A DNA stretch of 64,000 nt from Planctomycetota bacterium (GTDB lineage Bacteria > Planctomycetota > Phycisphaerae > Phycisphaerales > Phycisphaeraceae). Positions 17,267 to 25,377 of the stretch are shown one piece after another. The notes under the pieces are model-generated. The model had not been told where the DNA came from. It saw only the letters and a list, made by a program, of their open reading frames with translations, and did no database searches. Each line of letters opens with the position of its first letter. The stretch's first letter is position 1. The stretch is taken from NCBI GenBank assembly GCA_024276075.1, contig JAJRXX010000051.1, positions 26,779-90,778 on the forward strand. Direction: 5' to 3'. Position numbers and translations under genes: made by a program.

Positions 17267-18094
17267 ATGGTTAATCAACTGATGACAAGCAACGGCATTG
17301 CGTTGGTCGCACTCGACCTAGACGGGACGCTGCTGCGCAGCGATGGATCGATCAGCGACGCGACAGTGCAGGCGGTTAAACAGACGATACGCCGTGGCGT
17401 GCGCGTTGTCTTAGCGTCGGCCAGACCGCCACGCGCGGTGCGGCAGATATATGAAACCCTCGGTCTCGAAGGGCCACAGATCAATTACAACGGGGCACTG
17501 ATCCACGATGCCACGCAGCGCCAACACACGCACCACCAGCCAATCACGGCAGGGTTAGGGGCAGAATTAGTCGGTTTGGCGCGGCGCGTCGACCCCGATG
17601 TAGCGGTCAGTATCGAGCTGCTCGATAAGTGGTACACCGACTTCGTCGATCATTCGCTACCGATCGAGACGTCTAAATCGTTCGAGCCCGACTACCTGGG
17701 TCCTCTGGACGATGTATTACAACAGGCCATCACGAAGCTGATGTTTTTAGCACCATCCGATCGGCTCACAGCGGTACACCAAGCGGTGGCGCAAAATTTC
17801 GCCGGCCGCATCACCATTGCGATCAGCGACCCACACCTGATCCAGGTCCTCGACCACGGCGTAGACAAATCCAACGCCCTACAAATGATCGCCTCAGCAC
17901 AAGGAATCGCCCCGCAGCAGGTAATGGCGATCGGCGACGCGCCCAACGACGTGGGCATGCTCCGCTGGGCGGGCGTAGGTGTGGCAGTCGCAAACGCCTG
18001 GCCCCAGACCCGCGACGCCGCGGATGTGATCGTCGCTTCCAACGACGACGACGGCGTGGCGCAAGCACTACAACAATACATCCTGGACAACTAA
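17267..18094 (+). CDS. HAD-superfamily phosphatase, Cof type
   Basis: 275 residues; an in-frame ATG at 17282 is an alternative start and neither has a strong ribosome site. Motif I DLDGTLLRSDGS holds the catalytic aspartates. LASARPPRAV is motif II. GAKL-type motif III is represented by DKSNALQMIA with its lysine, and motif IV is AIGDAPNDVGMLRWAG. This is the order of Cof/YidA-type sugar-phosphate or nucleotide phosphatases. The cytoplasmic substrate is unknown. The gene is framed by inverted ends of the 107-bp repeat, and the TAA stop is part of repeat R4. Confidence 0.88.
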   Translation: MVNQLMTSNGIALVALDLDGTLLRSDGSISDATVQAVKQTIRRGVRVVLASARPPRAVRQIYETLGLEGPQINYNGALIHDATQRQHTHHQPITAGLGAELVGLARRVDPDVAVSIELLDKWYTDFVDHSLPIETSKSFEPDYLGPLDDVLQQAITKLMFLAPSDRLTAVHQAVAQNFAGRITIAISDPHLIQVLDHGVDKSNALQMIASAQGIAPQQVMAIGDAPNDVGMLRWAGVGVAVANAWPQTRDAADVIVASNDDDGVAQALQQYILDN

Positions 18095-18198
18095 TACGCA
18101 TCCGCGTATGTTTTGACCGCGTCGTATATGTACAAGTATTTGCAACTTTTTTTCCACGTACAAAGACAATAGGACAATGTTTTTTACGATTGGTATAA
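18092..18198 (-). repeat. 107-bp dispersed repeat, copy R4
   Basis: Begins on the plus strand TAATACGCATCCGCGTA and ends ATTGGTATAA. Its first TAA is the stop codon of the HAD gene. It has the same length as R1 and R2. Confidence 0.85.
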
Positions 18199-18374
18199 CA
18201 CACGCTTTACCCCTCGAGGAGAGAGAGGATTCTCGTAATTCACATGCACACGCCCCTCCCCTGCCCCTTCTTTAAGGAGGGAAAAAGCTATTGAAAACCG
18301 GCTTTAATTGTTAAAAATTATTCTTCTTCGCTGCCACTTTTGATTCTGTCACCACCAGCGACAACAATACCCTC

Positions 18375-19415
18375 ATGAGCATTCGCGTAGCCATCGTGGG
18401 ACCGACCGGTTATACCGGCATGCACCTGATCGAGTTGTTGCTGCACCACCCCGGTGCCCAGTTGACCTACCTCGCCAGCCACCGTGACGAATTGCCTAAT
18501 ATCGCCGAAGAGTTCCCGCAGTTGCTTGGGCGCGTGCCGGACCCCGTGGCGATGTGTCGGCCAATCGACGTCGAGGCGATCGCCAGTGAAGCCGACTTGG
18601 TCTTCCTGGCGCTACCGCACCGCGCCGCCATGCGCTACGTCCCGCAGTTTCTAGATGAAGGCATGCGAGTAATTGATCTCTCCGCTGACTACCGGCTCAC
18701 GGACCAAGCGGTATACGAATCAACCTATGGCCACTCCCATACCGACCCTGGCCATCTCGGCGAAGCGGTATATGGGCTGCCGGAGTTGTTCAGGGATGAA
18801 CTCCCACAAGCAACGCTGGTGGCGAACCCCGGGTGCTACCCGACAGCATGCGCAATCTCACTGGCACCACTGCTTGCTAGCGGTTTAGTGCTAGACGACC
18901 CGATCGTGATCAACGCGGCATCAGGCGTATCCGGTGCCGGTCGCAGCCCAGCGCCGAACCTGCATTTCGTTGAGCAGAGCAGCGCTTTTGGTCCATACGG
19001 ACAGATCGGGTCACACCGCCACCAACCGGAGATTGAGCAGACGCTTTCAACGGTTGTGGACCGGGATATACGCACCCTGTTTGTCCCACATCTACTACCA
19101 ATCGAACGGGGCATCCTTGAAACGATCTACCTCGAGCCGTCCGACTCAACCGTGACCGAAGAGGACCTTTTCGCAGCACTGGAGGAGGCTTACGACACCG
19201 AGCCGTTTGTCCGGGTGCGTAATGACCTGCCGAACGTCAAATACGTTGCCGGGACTAATTTCTGCGACGTGTCCGTTCGGCTAATCGATTCGCAACACCA
19301 GCGGCGCGTCGTGGTCTTCAGCGCTCTGGACAACATGATCAAGGGCGCCAGCGGCCAAGCGATCCAGAACATGAATATCCTTTACGAACTCGACGAAACC
19401 ACAGGGCTCCCGTAA
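18375..19415 (+). CDS. argC: N-acetyl-gamma-glutamyl-phosphate reductase
   Basis: 346 residues. It catalyses the NADPH-dependent reduction of N-acetylglutamyl phosphate in arginine synthesis. The N-terminal GPTGYTGMHLIELL is the nucleotide-binding glycine loop, NPGCYPTACAI carries the catalytic cysteine, and SGVSGAGRSP and SHRHQPEIEQ are further family blocks. The length is standard. No clear ribosome site precedes the ATG. No other arg genes are adjacent; it begins a plus-strand run of four genes through gdhA. Confidence 0.95.
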   Translation: MSIRVAIVGPTGYTGMHLIELLLHHPGAQLTYLASHRDELPNIAEEFPQLLGRVPDPVAMCRPIDVEAIASEADLVFLALPHRAAMRYVPQFLDEGMRVIDLSADYRLTDQAVYESTYGHSHTDPGHLGEAVYGLPELFRDELPQATLVANPGCYPTACAISLAPLLASGLVLDDPIVINAASGVSGAGRSPAPNLHFVEQSSAFGPYGQIGSHRHQPEIEQTLSTVVDRDIRTLFVPHLLPIERGILETIYLEPSDSTVTEEDLFAALEEAYDTEPFVRVRNDLPNVKYVAGTNFCDVSVRLIDSQHQRRVVVFSALDNMIKGASGQAIQNMNILYELDETTGLP

Positions 19416-19475
19416 TTGGCGAGTACCGCCTACAGACCCAAAAGCTATTTTTGTGAATAAAAACACAGCGTACAA

Positions 19476-20069
19476 ATGAAAAAACTCACCGCATTCCGTC
19501 TAACACAATCGGTATACTGGCTTAGCCTCGGCACCTGGTTCGGTGCGATCGTCATGCTCATCGTCTGTGCTGTGGCGACGTTTGGGACGGTCCGTGAGTA
19601 CCAGCCCACGCTCGGCGTCCAGCCATACAACAACCCAGCGATGTCGGACCGGGCGCCGGCCATCCTCGCGGGCGCGATCGTCGGCAACGCACTGAACGGG
19701 CTGACGAAAGTCCAACTGATCTGTGGCGTGGCGGCGGTGATCTGCGTCGTGCTCCAATGCACGCTGTTCGCCGATCGTTTGGCAGGCGGCATAACGGGGT
19801 GGGTCAACCTATTACGAATTGTCCTGATTATCAGCCCACTGGTGTTATTAGCGGTCGATACACTCGGCATCAGGCCCGCACTTCTACATCAGCGCCAAAC
19901 CATGTACGACCCACAACAACCCGAACACACCCTGCAGGAAGCCAAAGCAAAATTTGACCAGCTACACCGGCGAGACGAACAACTCGTCGCCGCCACGGCA
20001 TTGGTATTACTCGCGGCTGTGACGGTGTCGTCTTTTGTGCTCCACAGCGACACAAAGCAACCGACATAG
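19476..20069 (+). CDS. Integral membrane protein, DUF4149/TMEM205-like
   Basis: 197 residues with about four hydrophobic segments (residues 14-37, 62-78, 80-96 and 112-128) and a last one near 173-190. The pattern of a short N-terminus, a FGAIVM-type first helix and an NxxLNGLTKVQL segment resembles DUF4149 (TMEM205-like) proteins of unknown function. A charged helical loop (PEHTLQEAKAKFDQLHRR) precedes the final helix. No ribosome site stands out. It lies between argC and nth in the same direction. Confidence 0.65.
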   Translation: MKKLTAFRLTQSVYWLSLGTWFGAIVMLIVCAVATFGTVREYQPTLGVQPYNNPAMSDRAPAILAGAIVGNALNGLTKVQLICGVAAVICVVLQCTLFADRLAGGITGWVNLLRIVLIISPLVLLAVDTLGIRPALLHQRQTMYDPQQPEHTLQEAKAKFDQLHRRDEQLVAATALVLLAAVTVSSFVLHSDTKQPT

Positions 20070-20134
20070 AAATCACTGCCAACCGTTGACCGTCATCCAA
20101 GCTGTCTCCCCACCGCAACAGGCACGGATCGCCC

Positions 20135-20821
20135 ATGAAAGCGACGAGCAAACGCAAGACCGCCGCCTCGCCAAAGCCAAACACGGATACCCGTAAACGC
20201 GCCGCGTGGCTCTACCGGCAGCTCCGCAAGCTCTACCCCGACGCCCACTGCGCACTGGACCACCGCGACGCGTACCAATTGCTGATCGCGACCATCCTCT
20301 CAGCTCAGTGCACGGACGTGCGGGTCAACATGGTGACACCGAGCCTATTTAAAAAATACCCAACACCCACAAAAATGGCGCAAGCACCTCGGGACAAAAT
20401 TGAGAAAGAAATCCACTCCACCGGCTTCTACCGCAACAAGGCCAAGTCAATCCAGGGCGCCAGTGCACGGATCGTACAGCAGCACAAAGGCAAGGTCCCC
20501 CACACCATGCAGGACCTGCTTGAACTGCCCGGTGTAGCACGCAAGACCGCCAACGTCGTGCTGGGTAACGCCTTTGGCAAGAACGAAGGCGTCGTGGTGG
20601 ACACCCACATCAGCCGACTCAGTCAACGCTTGGGCCTAACCGAGCATACCGATCCGAAAAAGATCGAGCAGGACCTGATGACCTTGTTCCCGCAACGGAA
20701 CTGGACCCTGTTAGCCCACTTGCTGATCCATCACGGGCGTGCGGTCTGTGCTGCGCGCCGGCCCCGGTGCGAAGACTGCACGCTCGCGAAGCGGTGCCCA
20801 AAGGTCGGGGTGACGGATTAG
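20135..20821 (+). CDS. nth: Endonuclease III (DNA glycosylase/AP lyase)
   Basis: 228 residues. It removes oxidised pyrimidines in base excision repair. The helix-hairpin-helix LLELPGVARKTANVVLG holds the catalytic lysine, and VVVDTHISRLSQRLGL holds the catalytic aspartate. A four-cysteine iron-sulfur cluster is present at the C-terminus with spacing C-x6-C-x2-C-x5-C (CAARRPRCEDCTLAKRC). A basic 20-residue N-terminal extension (KRKTAASPKPN) precedes the core. The ribosome site is weak. Confidence 0.95.
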   Translation: MKATSKRKTAASPKPNTDTRKRAAWLYRQLRKLYPDAHCALDHRDAYQLLIATILSAQCTDVRVNMVTPSLFKKYPTPTKMAQAPRDKIEKEIHSTGFYRNKAKSIQGASARIVQQHKGKVPHTMQDLLELPGVARKTANVVLGNAFGKNEGVVVDTHISRLSQRLGLTEHTDPKKIEQDLMTLFPQRNWTLLAHLLIHHGRAVCAARRPRCEDCTLAKRCPKVGVTD

Positions 20822-20919
20822 CGGCTGTCAGTTTTGGGGGCAGGTTCGGGAATAACCGATACTACTTTTCATATTAATTGAAATAGACCCCAGATCAACA
20901 AGTAAGGAATAGCCCCGCC

Positions 20920-22236
20920 ATGGCATCCATAAAACAGCCACAACCCCCCGATAGTATTTTTGCCGACGCCATTAAACGCCTCGATAATGCCGCAAAGCAC
21001 GTCGATCTCGACCACGAAGTCGTTGAACGGCTCAAGCACCCCAAGGCGGTGATCCAGGTATCCATACCCGTACGCATGGACGACGGGTCACTGAAGGTCT
21101 TCTCGGGCTACCGCGTCCGGCACGACAACTCACGAGGCCCGACCAAGGGCGGCATCCGATACCACCCAGACGTCTCGCTCGACGAGGTCAAAGCCCTGGC
21201 ACTATGGATGACCTGCAAGTGTGCGGTGGTGGGCGTGCCGTTTGGCGGTGCCAAGGGCGGGATCGTCGTCAATCCCAAGGAACTCTCCCCCATGGAGCTC
21301 GAGCGCCTCAGCCGAGGGTTTATTGGTCTTATCGCCGACTTCATCGGGCCCGACAAGGACATCCCCGCGCCCGATGTTTACACGAACGCCATGATCATGG
21401 GCTGGATGATGAACGAGTACTCGAAGATCCGCCGCGAACACTGCCCAGCGGTGATCACGGGCAAGCCCCTGTCGCTCGGCGGCAGTCTTGGCCGCGAAGG
21501 CGCCACCGGCCGCGGGGCGTATTACTGCATCAAAGAGCTGGAGAAGCGCCGTGACTGGAAGCCCGAACAGGTGCGCGTGGCTGTGCAGGGGTTCGGTAAT
21601 GCCGGCCAGAGTATCGCCGCTTTGCTGCACCGCGACGGATACCGGATCGTCGCGATCAGCGACTCGCGGGGCGGGGTGTACCGATCCGACGGGTTTGACG
21701 TGCCCAGTCTGATTAAGATTAAAAACGAAACACGCTATCTCAAGGCCGTCTACTGCGAATGCTCCGTATGTGAGGCAGTCAAAGCGGAAATTATCACCAA
21801 CGAACAATTGCTGGAGTTGGACGTCGATCTGCTGATACCAGCCGCACTGGAGAACCAGATCACCGCCCAGAACGTTTCTCAAATCAAGGCCCGGGTCATC
21901 GTCGAAGTCGCCAACGGCCCCGTAACGAGCGAAGCCGACGCCATCTTATCCCAGCAGGAGACGCTCGTGGTACCCGACATCCTCGCCAACGCGGGCGGCG
22001 TCACCGTCAGCTACTTTGAGTGGGTTCAGAACCGCCAGGGTTACTACTGGTCGGTCGAAAAGGTTCATGAGCGTCTACACAAGATCATGTCGCGCGAATT
22101 CAACACCATCTTCAAGATTATGCAGCAGAAACAAATCGACATGCGCACCGCGGCATATGCCCACGCGATGACCCGGCTCGGCAGCGCCGTCGCGGCGCAC
22201 GGCACCCAGAGCTTCTTCTCCAATCACAACAGGTAA
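20920..22236 (+). CDS. gdhA: Glutamate dehydrogenase (Glu/Leu/Phe/Val dehydrogenase family)
   Basis: 438 residues, AAGGA before the ATG. It interconverts glutamate and 2-oxoglutarate plus ammonia using NAD(P). KGGIRYHPDV and PFGGAKGGIVVNP hold the substrate-binding lysines, PAPDVYTNAMIMGW the catalytic aspartate, and VAVQGFGNAGQSIA the dinucleotide-binding loop. DLLIPAALENQIT is also typical. Oddly, the loop before this block contains a cysteine cluster, YCECSVCEAVKAE (C-x-C-x2-C), where most family members have a short Gly/Pro-rich loop. With PII, Amt and ArgC nearby, it fits an ammonium-assimilation neighbourhood. Confidence 0.93.
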   Translation: MASIKQPQPPDSIFADAIKRLDNAAKHVDLDHEVVERLKHPKAVIQVSIPVRMDDGSLKVFSGYRVRHDNSRGPTKGGIRYHPDVSLDEVKALALWMTCKCAVVGVPFGGAKGGIVVNPKELSPMELERLSRGFIGLIADFIGPDKDIPAPDVYTNAMIMGWMMNEYSKIRREHCPAVITGKPLSLGGSLGREGATGRGAYYCIKELEKRRDWKPEQVRVAVQGFGNAGQSIAALLHRDGYRIVAISDSRGGVYRSDGFDVPSLIKIKNETRYLKAVYCECSVCEAVKAEIITNEQLLELDVDLLIPAALENQITAQNVSQIKARVIVEVANGPVTSEADAILSQQETLVVPDILANAGGVTVSYFEWVQNRQGYYWSVEKVHERLHKIMSREFNTIFKIMQQKQIDMRTAAYAHAMTRLGSAVAAHGTQSFFSNHNR

Positions 22237-22450
22237 CACAGCCTGCCCGACACCTTTAGCGTTGCTGCAAACCTTCATCCACAGATACACGGATGAACCC
22301 ATGGTGTTCTGAAAGGAACCCAACAAGGCAGATGCCCGCTCCTTCACAGTCGCGGCTCGTGGCGACAACTCTCGATTTTAAACCAGGACGCGACCCGCTT
22401 CACGATAAATATGCAAACGCTCTATCTGCCACAAATCACAGTGCTATACT
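22237..22450. other. Intergenic stretch after gdhA, with one copy of the ACGAGCC motif
   Basis: No gene is supported. On the minus strand 22341-22365 carries ACGAGCCGCGACTGTGAAGG, a variant of the motif at 10783. The rest shows nothing recognisable. Confidence 0.5.
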
Positions 22451-22588
22451 TAGAACTCATCCCAAAACCCCCGATGGGGGTTGAATCGGGTGCCACTGGC
22501 TGCTTGTCAGCCAGTGTAAATGACGAAGATTTATACCGGTGGATCAGTTGTCGGTGGTCTTTTTGTTTGGGTTTTGGGATAGGTTCTA
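22451..22588 (+). mobile_element. 138-bp inverted-repeat element, copy D1
   Basis: The ends are TAGAACTCATCCCAAAACC and, inverted, TAGAACCTATCCCAAAACC, with an internal hairpin (CACTGGCTG/CAGCCAGTG). A second, inverted and more diverged copy is at 47415-47551. No coding potential. Confidence 0.85.
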
Positions 22589-22756
22589 ATAATCAGTTTC
22601 TATCGCAATACCCCGATTAGTCGCCTCTAGGGCGTCCCCTGGATAACATGGTTTTATTCCTTTTACACGAGAAAAGGATGCACAGCCTTTGGTCAGAATG
22701 GATTACCTCAAAAACATTTTCGTGGCTGTGACCATCGCCGTGGCGTTCAACCACTT

Positions 22757-22903
22757 TAGAGCGTTTTTTGATTTCGCATGCGGGATTCTCAGCGAGCCGT
22801 GCGCGTCAGCAAGCGGTTTTTGGGCTCTAAGGGGGCCGCTCACTAACGGTCACGGCTCGTAGCGAAGTCCTGTCAACCGTACACTCATTCAGAGAACGCT
22901 CTA
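22757..22903 (+). mobile_element. 147-bp TAGAGCGTT inverted-repeat element, copy E2
   Basis: Perfect 9-bp ends TAGAGCGTT / AACGCTCTA, with weaker similarity extending inward. It contains a reverse copy of the ACGAGCC...GACCGT motif. It ends 14 bases before the start of the acyltransferase gene, so it must lie in that gene's leader or promoter. Confidence 0.7.
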
Positions 22904-22917
22904 GGCCACACCCATAA

Positions 22918-24060
22918 ATGAACACACGCACCAACCAACCCGAAGCCCTGCCGCTGTTAACACCGATGCGTGGCGTAGCGGCGGTAATGGTCGTGGCTAG
23001 CCATTTATTCATACTGCTGCCCCATCTGACAAACGGAAATAATTGGGCTAGTAATTTGATCGCACACGGCTGGCTGTGGGTGGATTTCTTTTTCATGCTC
23101 AGCGGGTTCGTGCTGACTCATGTCTATCGAGATATGGCGGTAACGCGGACTAATTATTTCTCGTTTATCGGGAAACGCTTCGCTCGGATATACCCGTTAC
23201 ATGTGTTCACGCTTTCTTGGTTCGTGGGGCTTGAACTAATAAAGCTCATGTTCTTCTCATATAAGGTGGAGCCGTTTGGCACCACGGGCCGCGACCTCGC
23301 CAGCCTCGTCTCCAACCTACTGCTCGTCCAATCAATGAACGTCCACTATTACTACTCGTGGAACGGCCCGTCGTGGTCGATCAGCACGGAGTGGCACGCG
23401 TATTTATTGTTTCCCTTCCTGGCTTGGATCATCTTCAAGCTGCATCGGAGCTTGCTAGTTTTATGGATCGTAGCCTGCGCAGGTGTGCTCTCATGGCTGT
23501 CCCTGCGGTATGAGACTCTCGACGCGGTTACGTTCAACTTGGGCTTTATTCGCTGCCTGACGGAATTCAGCAGTGGCATCGTGCTCTACAGGCTGTATAT
23601 GTGGCTTCACGCACGCAAATGGATAGCGGGTGATAGCCTGCTAACCGTGTTGTTTCTTGTAATTCTCGCCTTGCTATCCATCACACGTCCGCCAATAAGT
23701 GAAAACGCGGTCGAAATCGCAACCGTGTTGGTAATAGGCTTATTTATACCTACATTGGCGACAGCCCGATCGGGGGTTTGGCATCGTGTTCTAAGCTCAA
23801 AAGTGTTTCAATGGCTGGGTACTATTTCATACTCGATCTACATGGTGCATTGGATTGCTGTGGACATCGCCATAACGGATAGCAAACAGTTGTTGGGCAG
23901 AAAAATCATCTTCTGGGAACTGGATATTGTTACTTCGTGGCTGGTGATGCTGGTGGGCCTCGTAGCGATCTGTTCTGTAGCAACGCTAACGTATCTATTT
24001 GTAGAGCGCCCCTGCCGCAACGGGATACGACGAATCCTCAAAAACATGATGCCATCCTAG
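22918..24060 (+). CDS. Membrane acyltransferase, OafA/acyltransferase-3 family
   Basis: 380 residues and about ten membrane helices, with no clear ribosome site. The N-terminal MRGVAAVMVVASHLF carries the family Arg and His motif, and WSISTEWHAYLLFP is the second conserved block. These enzymes transfer acyl groups (often acetyl) to cell-surface sugars such as O-antigen or exopolysaccharide. No polysaccharide cluster is adjacent. The gene is bracketed by repeat elements on both sides (22451, 22757, 24065, 24184) and looks AT-richer than its neighbours by eye, which suggests acquisition as a unit. Confidence 0.88.
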   Translation: MNTRTNQPEALPLLTPMRGVAAVMVVASHLFILLPHLTNGNNWASNLIAHGWLWVDFFFMLSGFVLTHVYRDMAVTRTNYFSFIGKRFARIYPLHVFTLSWFVGLELIKLMFFSYKVEPFGTTGRDLASLVSNLLLVQSMNVHYYYSWNGPSWSISTEWHAYLLFPFLAWIIFKLHRSLLVLWIVACAGVLSWLSLRYETLDAVTFNLGFIRCLTEFSSGIVLYRLYMWLHARKWIAGDSLLTVLFLVILALLSITRPPISENAVEIATVLVIGLFIPTLATARSGVWHRVLSSKVFQWLGTISYSIYMVHWIAVDIAITDSKQLLGRKIIFWELDIVTSWLVMLVGLVAICSVATLTYLFVERPCRNGIRRILKNMMPS

Positions 24061-24064
24061 ATGG

Positions 24065-24172
24065 TTACACCAATCAAGATTAATATTTGCACGACATCTA
24101 CGAACGCGAAGGCAAAACAGACAATAACTTACATCCGTGACAACGCGCTAAAACTATACGCAATGCGTATTA
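24065..24172 (+). repeat. 107-bp repeat family, copy R5
   Basis: Begins TTACACCAATCAAGATTAAT and ends ATACGCAATGCGTATTA, 5 bases after the acyltransferase stop. About 108 bp. Confidence 0.8.
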
Positions 24173-24183
24173 TCACAATCTTC

Positions 24184-24287
24184 TAGAGCATTTTCGTTTT
24201 TGACCGCAACAGATTCCCACGACGAGCCGCGACCGTCAGAGAGCGGTCTCTTAATGCAGGGTTGCAATCAAATATAAAAACGCCCTA
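24184..24287 (+). mobile_element. Element of about 104 bp with TAGAGC-type ends, copy E3
   Basis: Left end TAGAGCATTTTCG; right end inverted TAGGGCGTTTTTA. The interior contains ACGAGCCGCGACCGTCAG. It is related to the element at 22757 by its ends and its core motif. It lies just downstream of the HD-GYP gene's stop. Confidence 0.55.
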
Positions 24288-24302
24288 GGGCAGCCCCTAA
24301 AA

Positions 24303-25340
24303 TTACGCAGCATCGGGCCGTTGGTGGGTATTTGTACCGGCGGCATGAGCGTACCGCTGACAAATGTCGATGAATGCCTGCTCGTTCTTGATGAACGCCT
24401 CGACAACGTCCGGGTCGAAGTGTTTGCCCGATTCGCTGACGATAATACCGTGCGCGATATCATGGCTAAAAGCGTTTTTGTAGACCCGCTTGGATGTGAT
24501 GGCGTCATACACATCCGCGAGCGCGATGATCCGCCCACACAACGGGATGTCCTCTCCGCACAAGCCGTTGGGGTAGCCGGTCCCGTCAAAACGTTCGTGG
24601 TGCGACGCGGCGATATTGCGTGCCATAAGCAAAAAGTCAGCGTGTGGGTATTGGCGCAGGGCGGCGTCGAGCGTCTGGGCCCCACGCGTCGTGTGGGTTC
24701 GCATGATCTTCTGCTCACGCTCGTTGAGGTGATCGGGTTTGAGCAAAACACAATCGGGGATAGCAATCTTGCCGATGTCGTGGAGCGGGCTGGTCTGGTA
24801 GAGCAGTTGTACGTACTTCGAGTCGATCTGGTCTTGGTACTTTGGCAGTGTCCTGAGGTACTGCGCCAGGACGAACGAATAGCTCCGAACGCGCTCGAGG
24901 TGGGCACCCGTTTCCGGGTCGCGTGACTCGGCGAGCTTCGCCATGGCGAAGATGGTGACGTCCCGCGTCTCGAGGCTCAGGATCCGCTCGCCGACACGGA
25001 TCCGCATCTCGAGTTCAGCGGTCTCGAACGGCTTCGTCACGTAGTCGTCTGCACCGGCACGCAGGCCCGCGACAACGTCTTGCGATCGGCCGTGAACGGT
25101 CAACAGGATGACATACACATACCCATCAAAATCCTCGGAGCGGATCGCTTTGCACAACTCCAACCCGCTCATACGTGGCATCTCCCAATCGGAGATGACC
25201 AAGCGGAACCCACCTTGCCGGATGACTTCGAGCGCCTCGTGCCCGTCACAGGCGGTCTCAACCTCATACCCAGCCGCGTCCAACGCGTGACTGAGCATCT
25301 CACGGGCTATGGCGTCATCATCGACAACGAGGATTTTCAT
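24303..25340 (-). CDS. Response regulator with HD-GYP phosphodiesterase domain
   Basis: 345 residues. The N-terminal receiver domain (ILVVDDDAIAREML; phospho-acceptor Asp near residue 51 in VISDWEMPRMSG) joins a C-terminal HD-GYP domain with HDIGK near residue 186 and HHERFDGTGYPNGL, keeping both the HD and GYP motifs. HD-GYP domains hydrolyse cyclic di-GMP. It starts 37 bases after the hybrid histidine kinase gene on the same strand, so the two probably form one operon and one phosphorelay. Both are divergent from the pilus operon, whose assembly in other bacteria is often controlled by cyclic di-GMP. Confidence 0.92.
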   Translation of the reverse strand: MKILVVDDDAIAREMLSHALDAAGYEVETACDGHEALEVIRQGGFRLVISDWEMPRMSGLELCKAIRSEDFDGYVYVILLTVHGRSQDVVAGLRAGADDYVTKPFETAELEMRIRVGERILSLETRDVTIFAMAKLAESRDPETGAHLERVRSYSFVLAQYLRTLPKYQDQIDSKYVQLLYQTSPLHDIGKIAIPDCVLLKPDHLNEREQKIMRTHTTRGAQTLDAALRQYPHADFLLMARNIAASHHERFDGTGYPNGLCGEDIPLCGRIIALADVYDAITSKRVYKNAFSHDIAHGIIVSESGKHFDPDVVEAFIKNEQAFIDICQRYAHAAGTNTHQRPDAA

Positions 25341-25377
25341 GTTCCGTTCTCACCGCAATCGTGTAGATACACAACAA

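Noticed and set aside
22451..22588. A clean TA target duplication for element D1
   Set aside because: The flanks read TTA and TAA, but copy D2 does not show matching flanking bases, so the duplication cannot be claimed.
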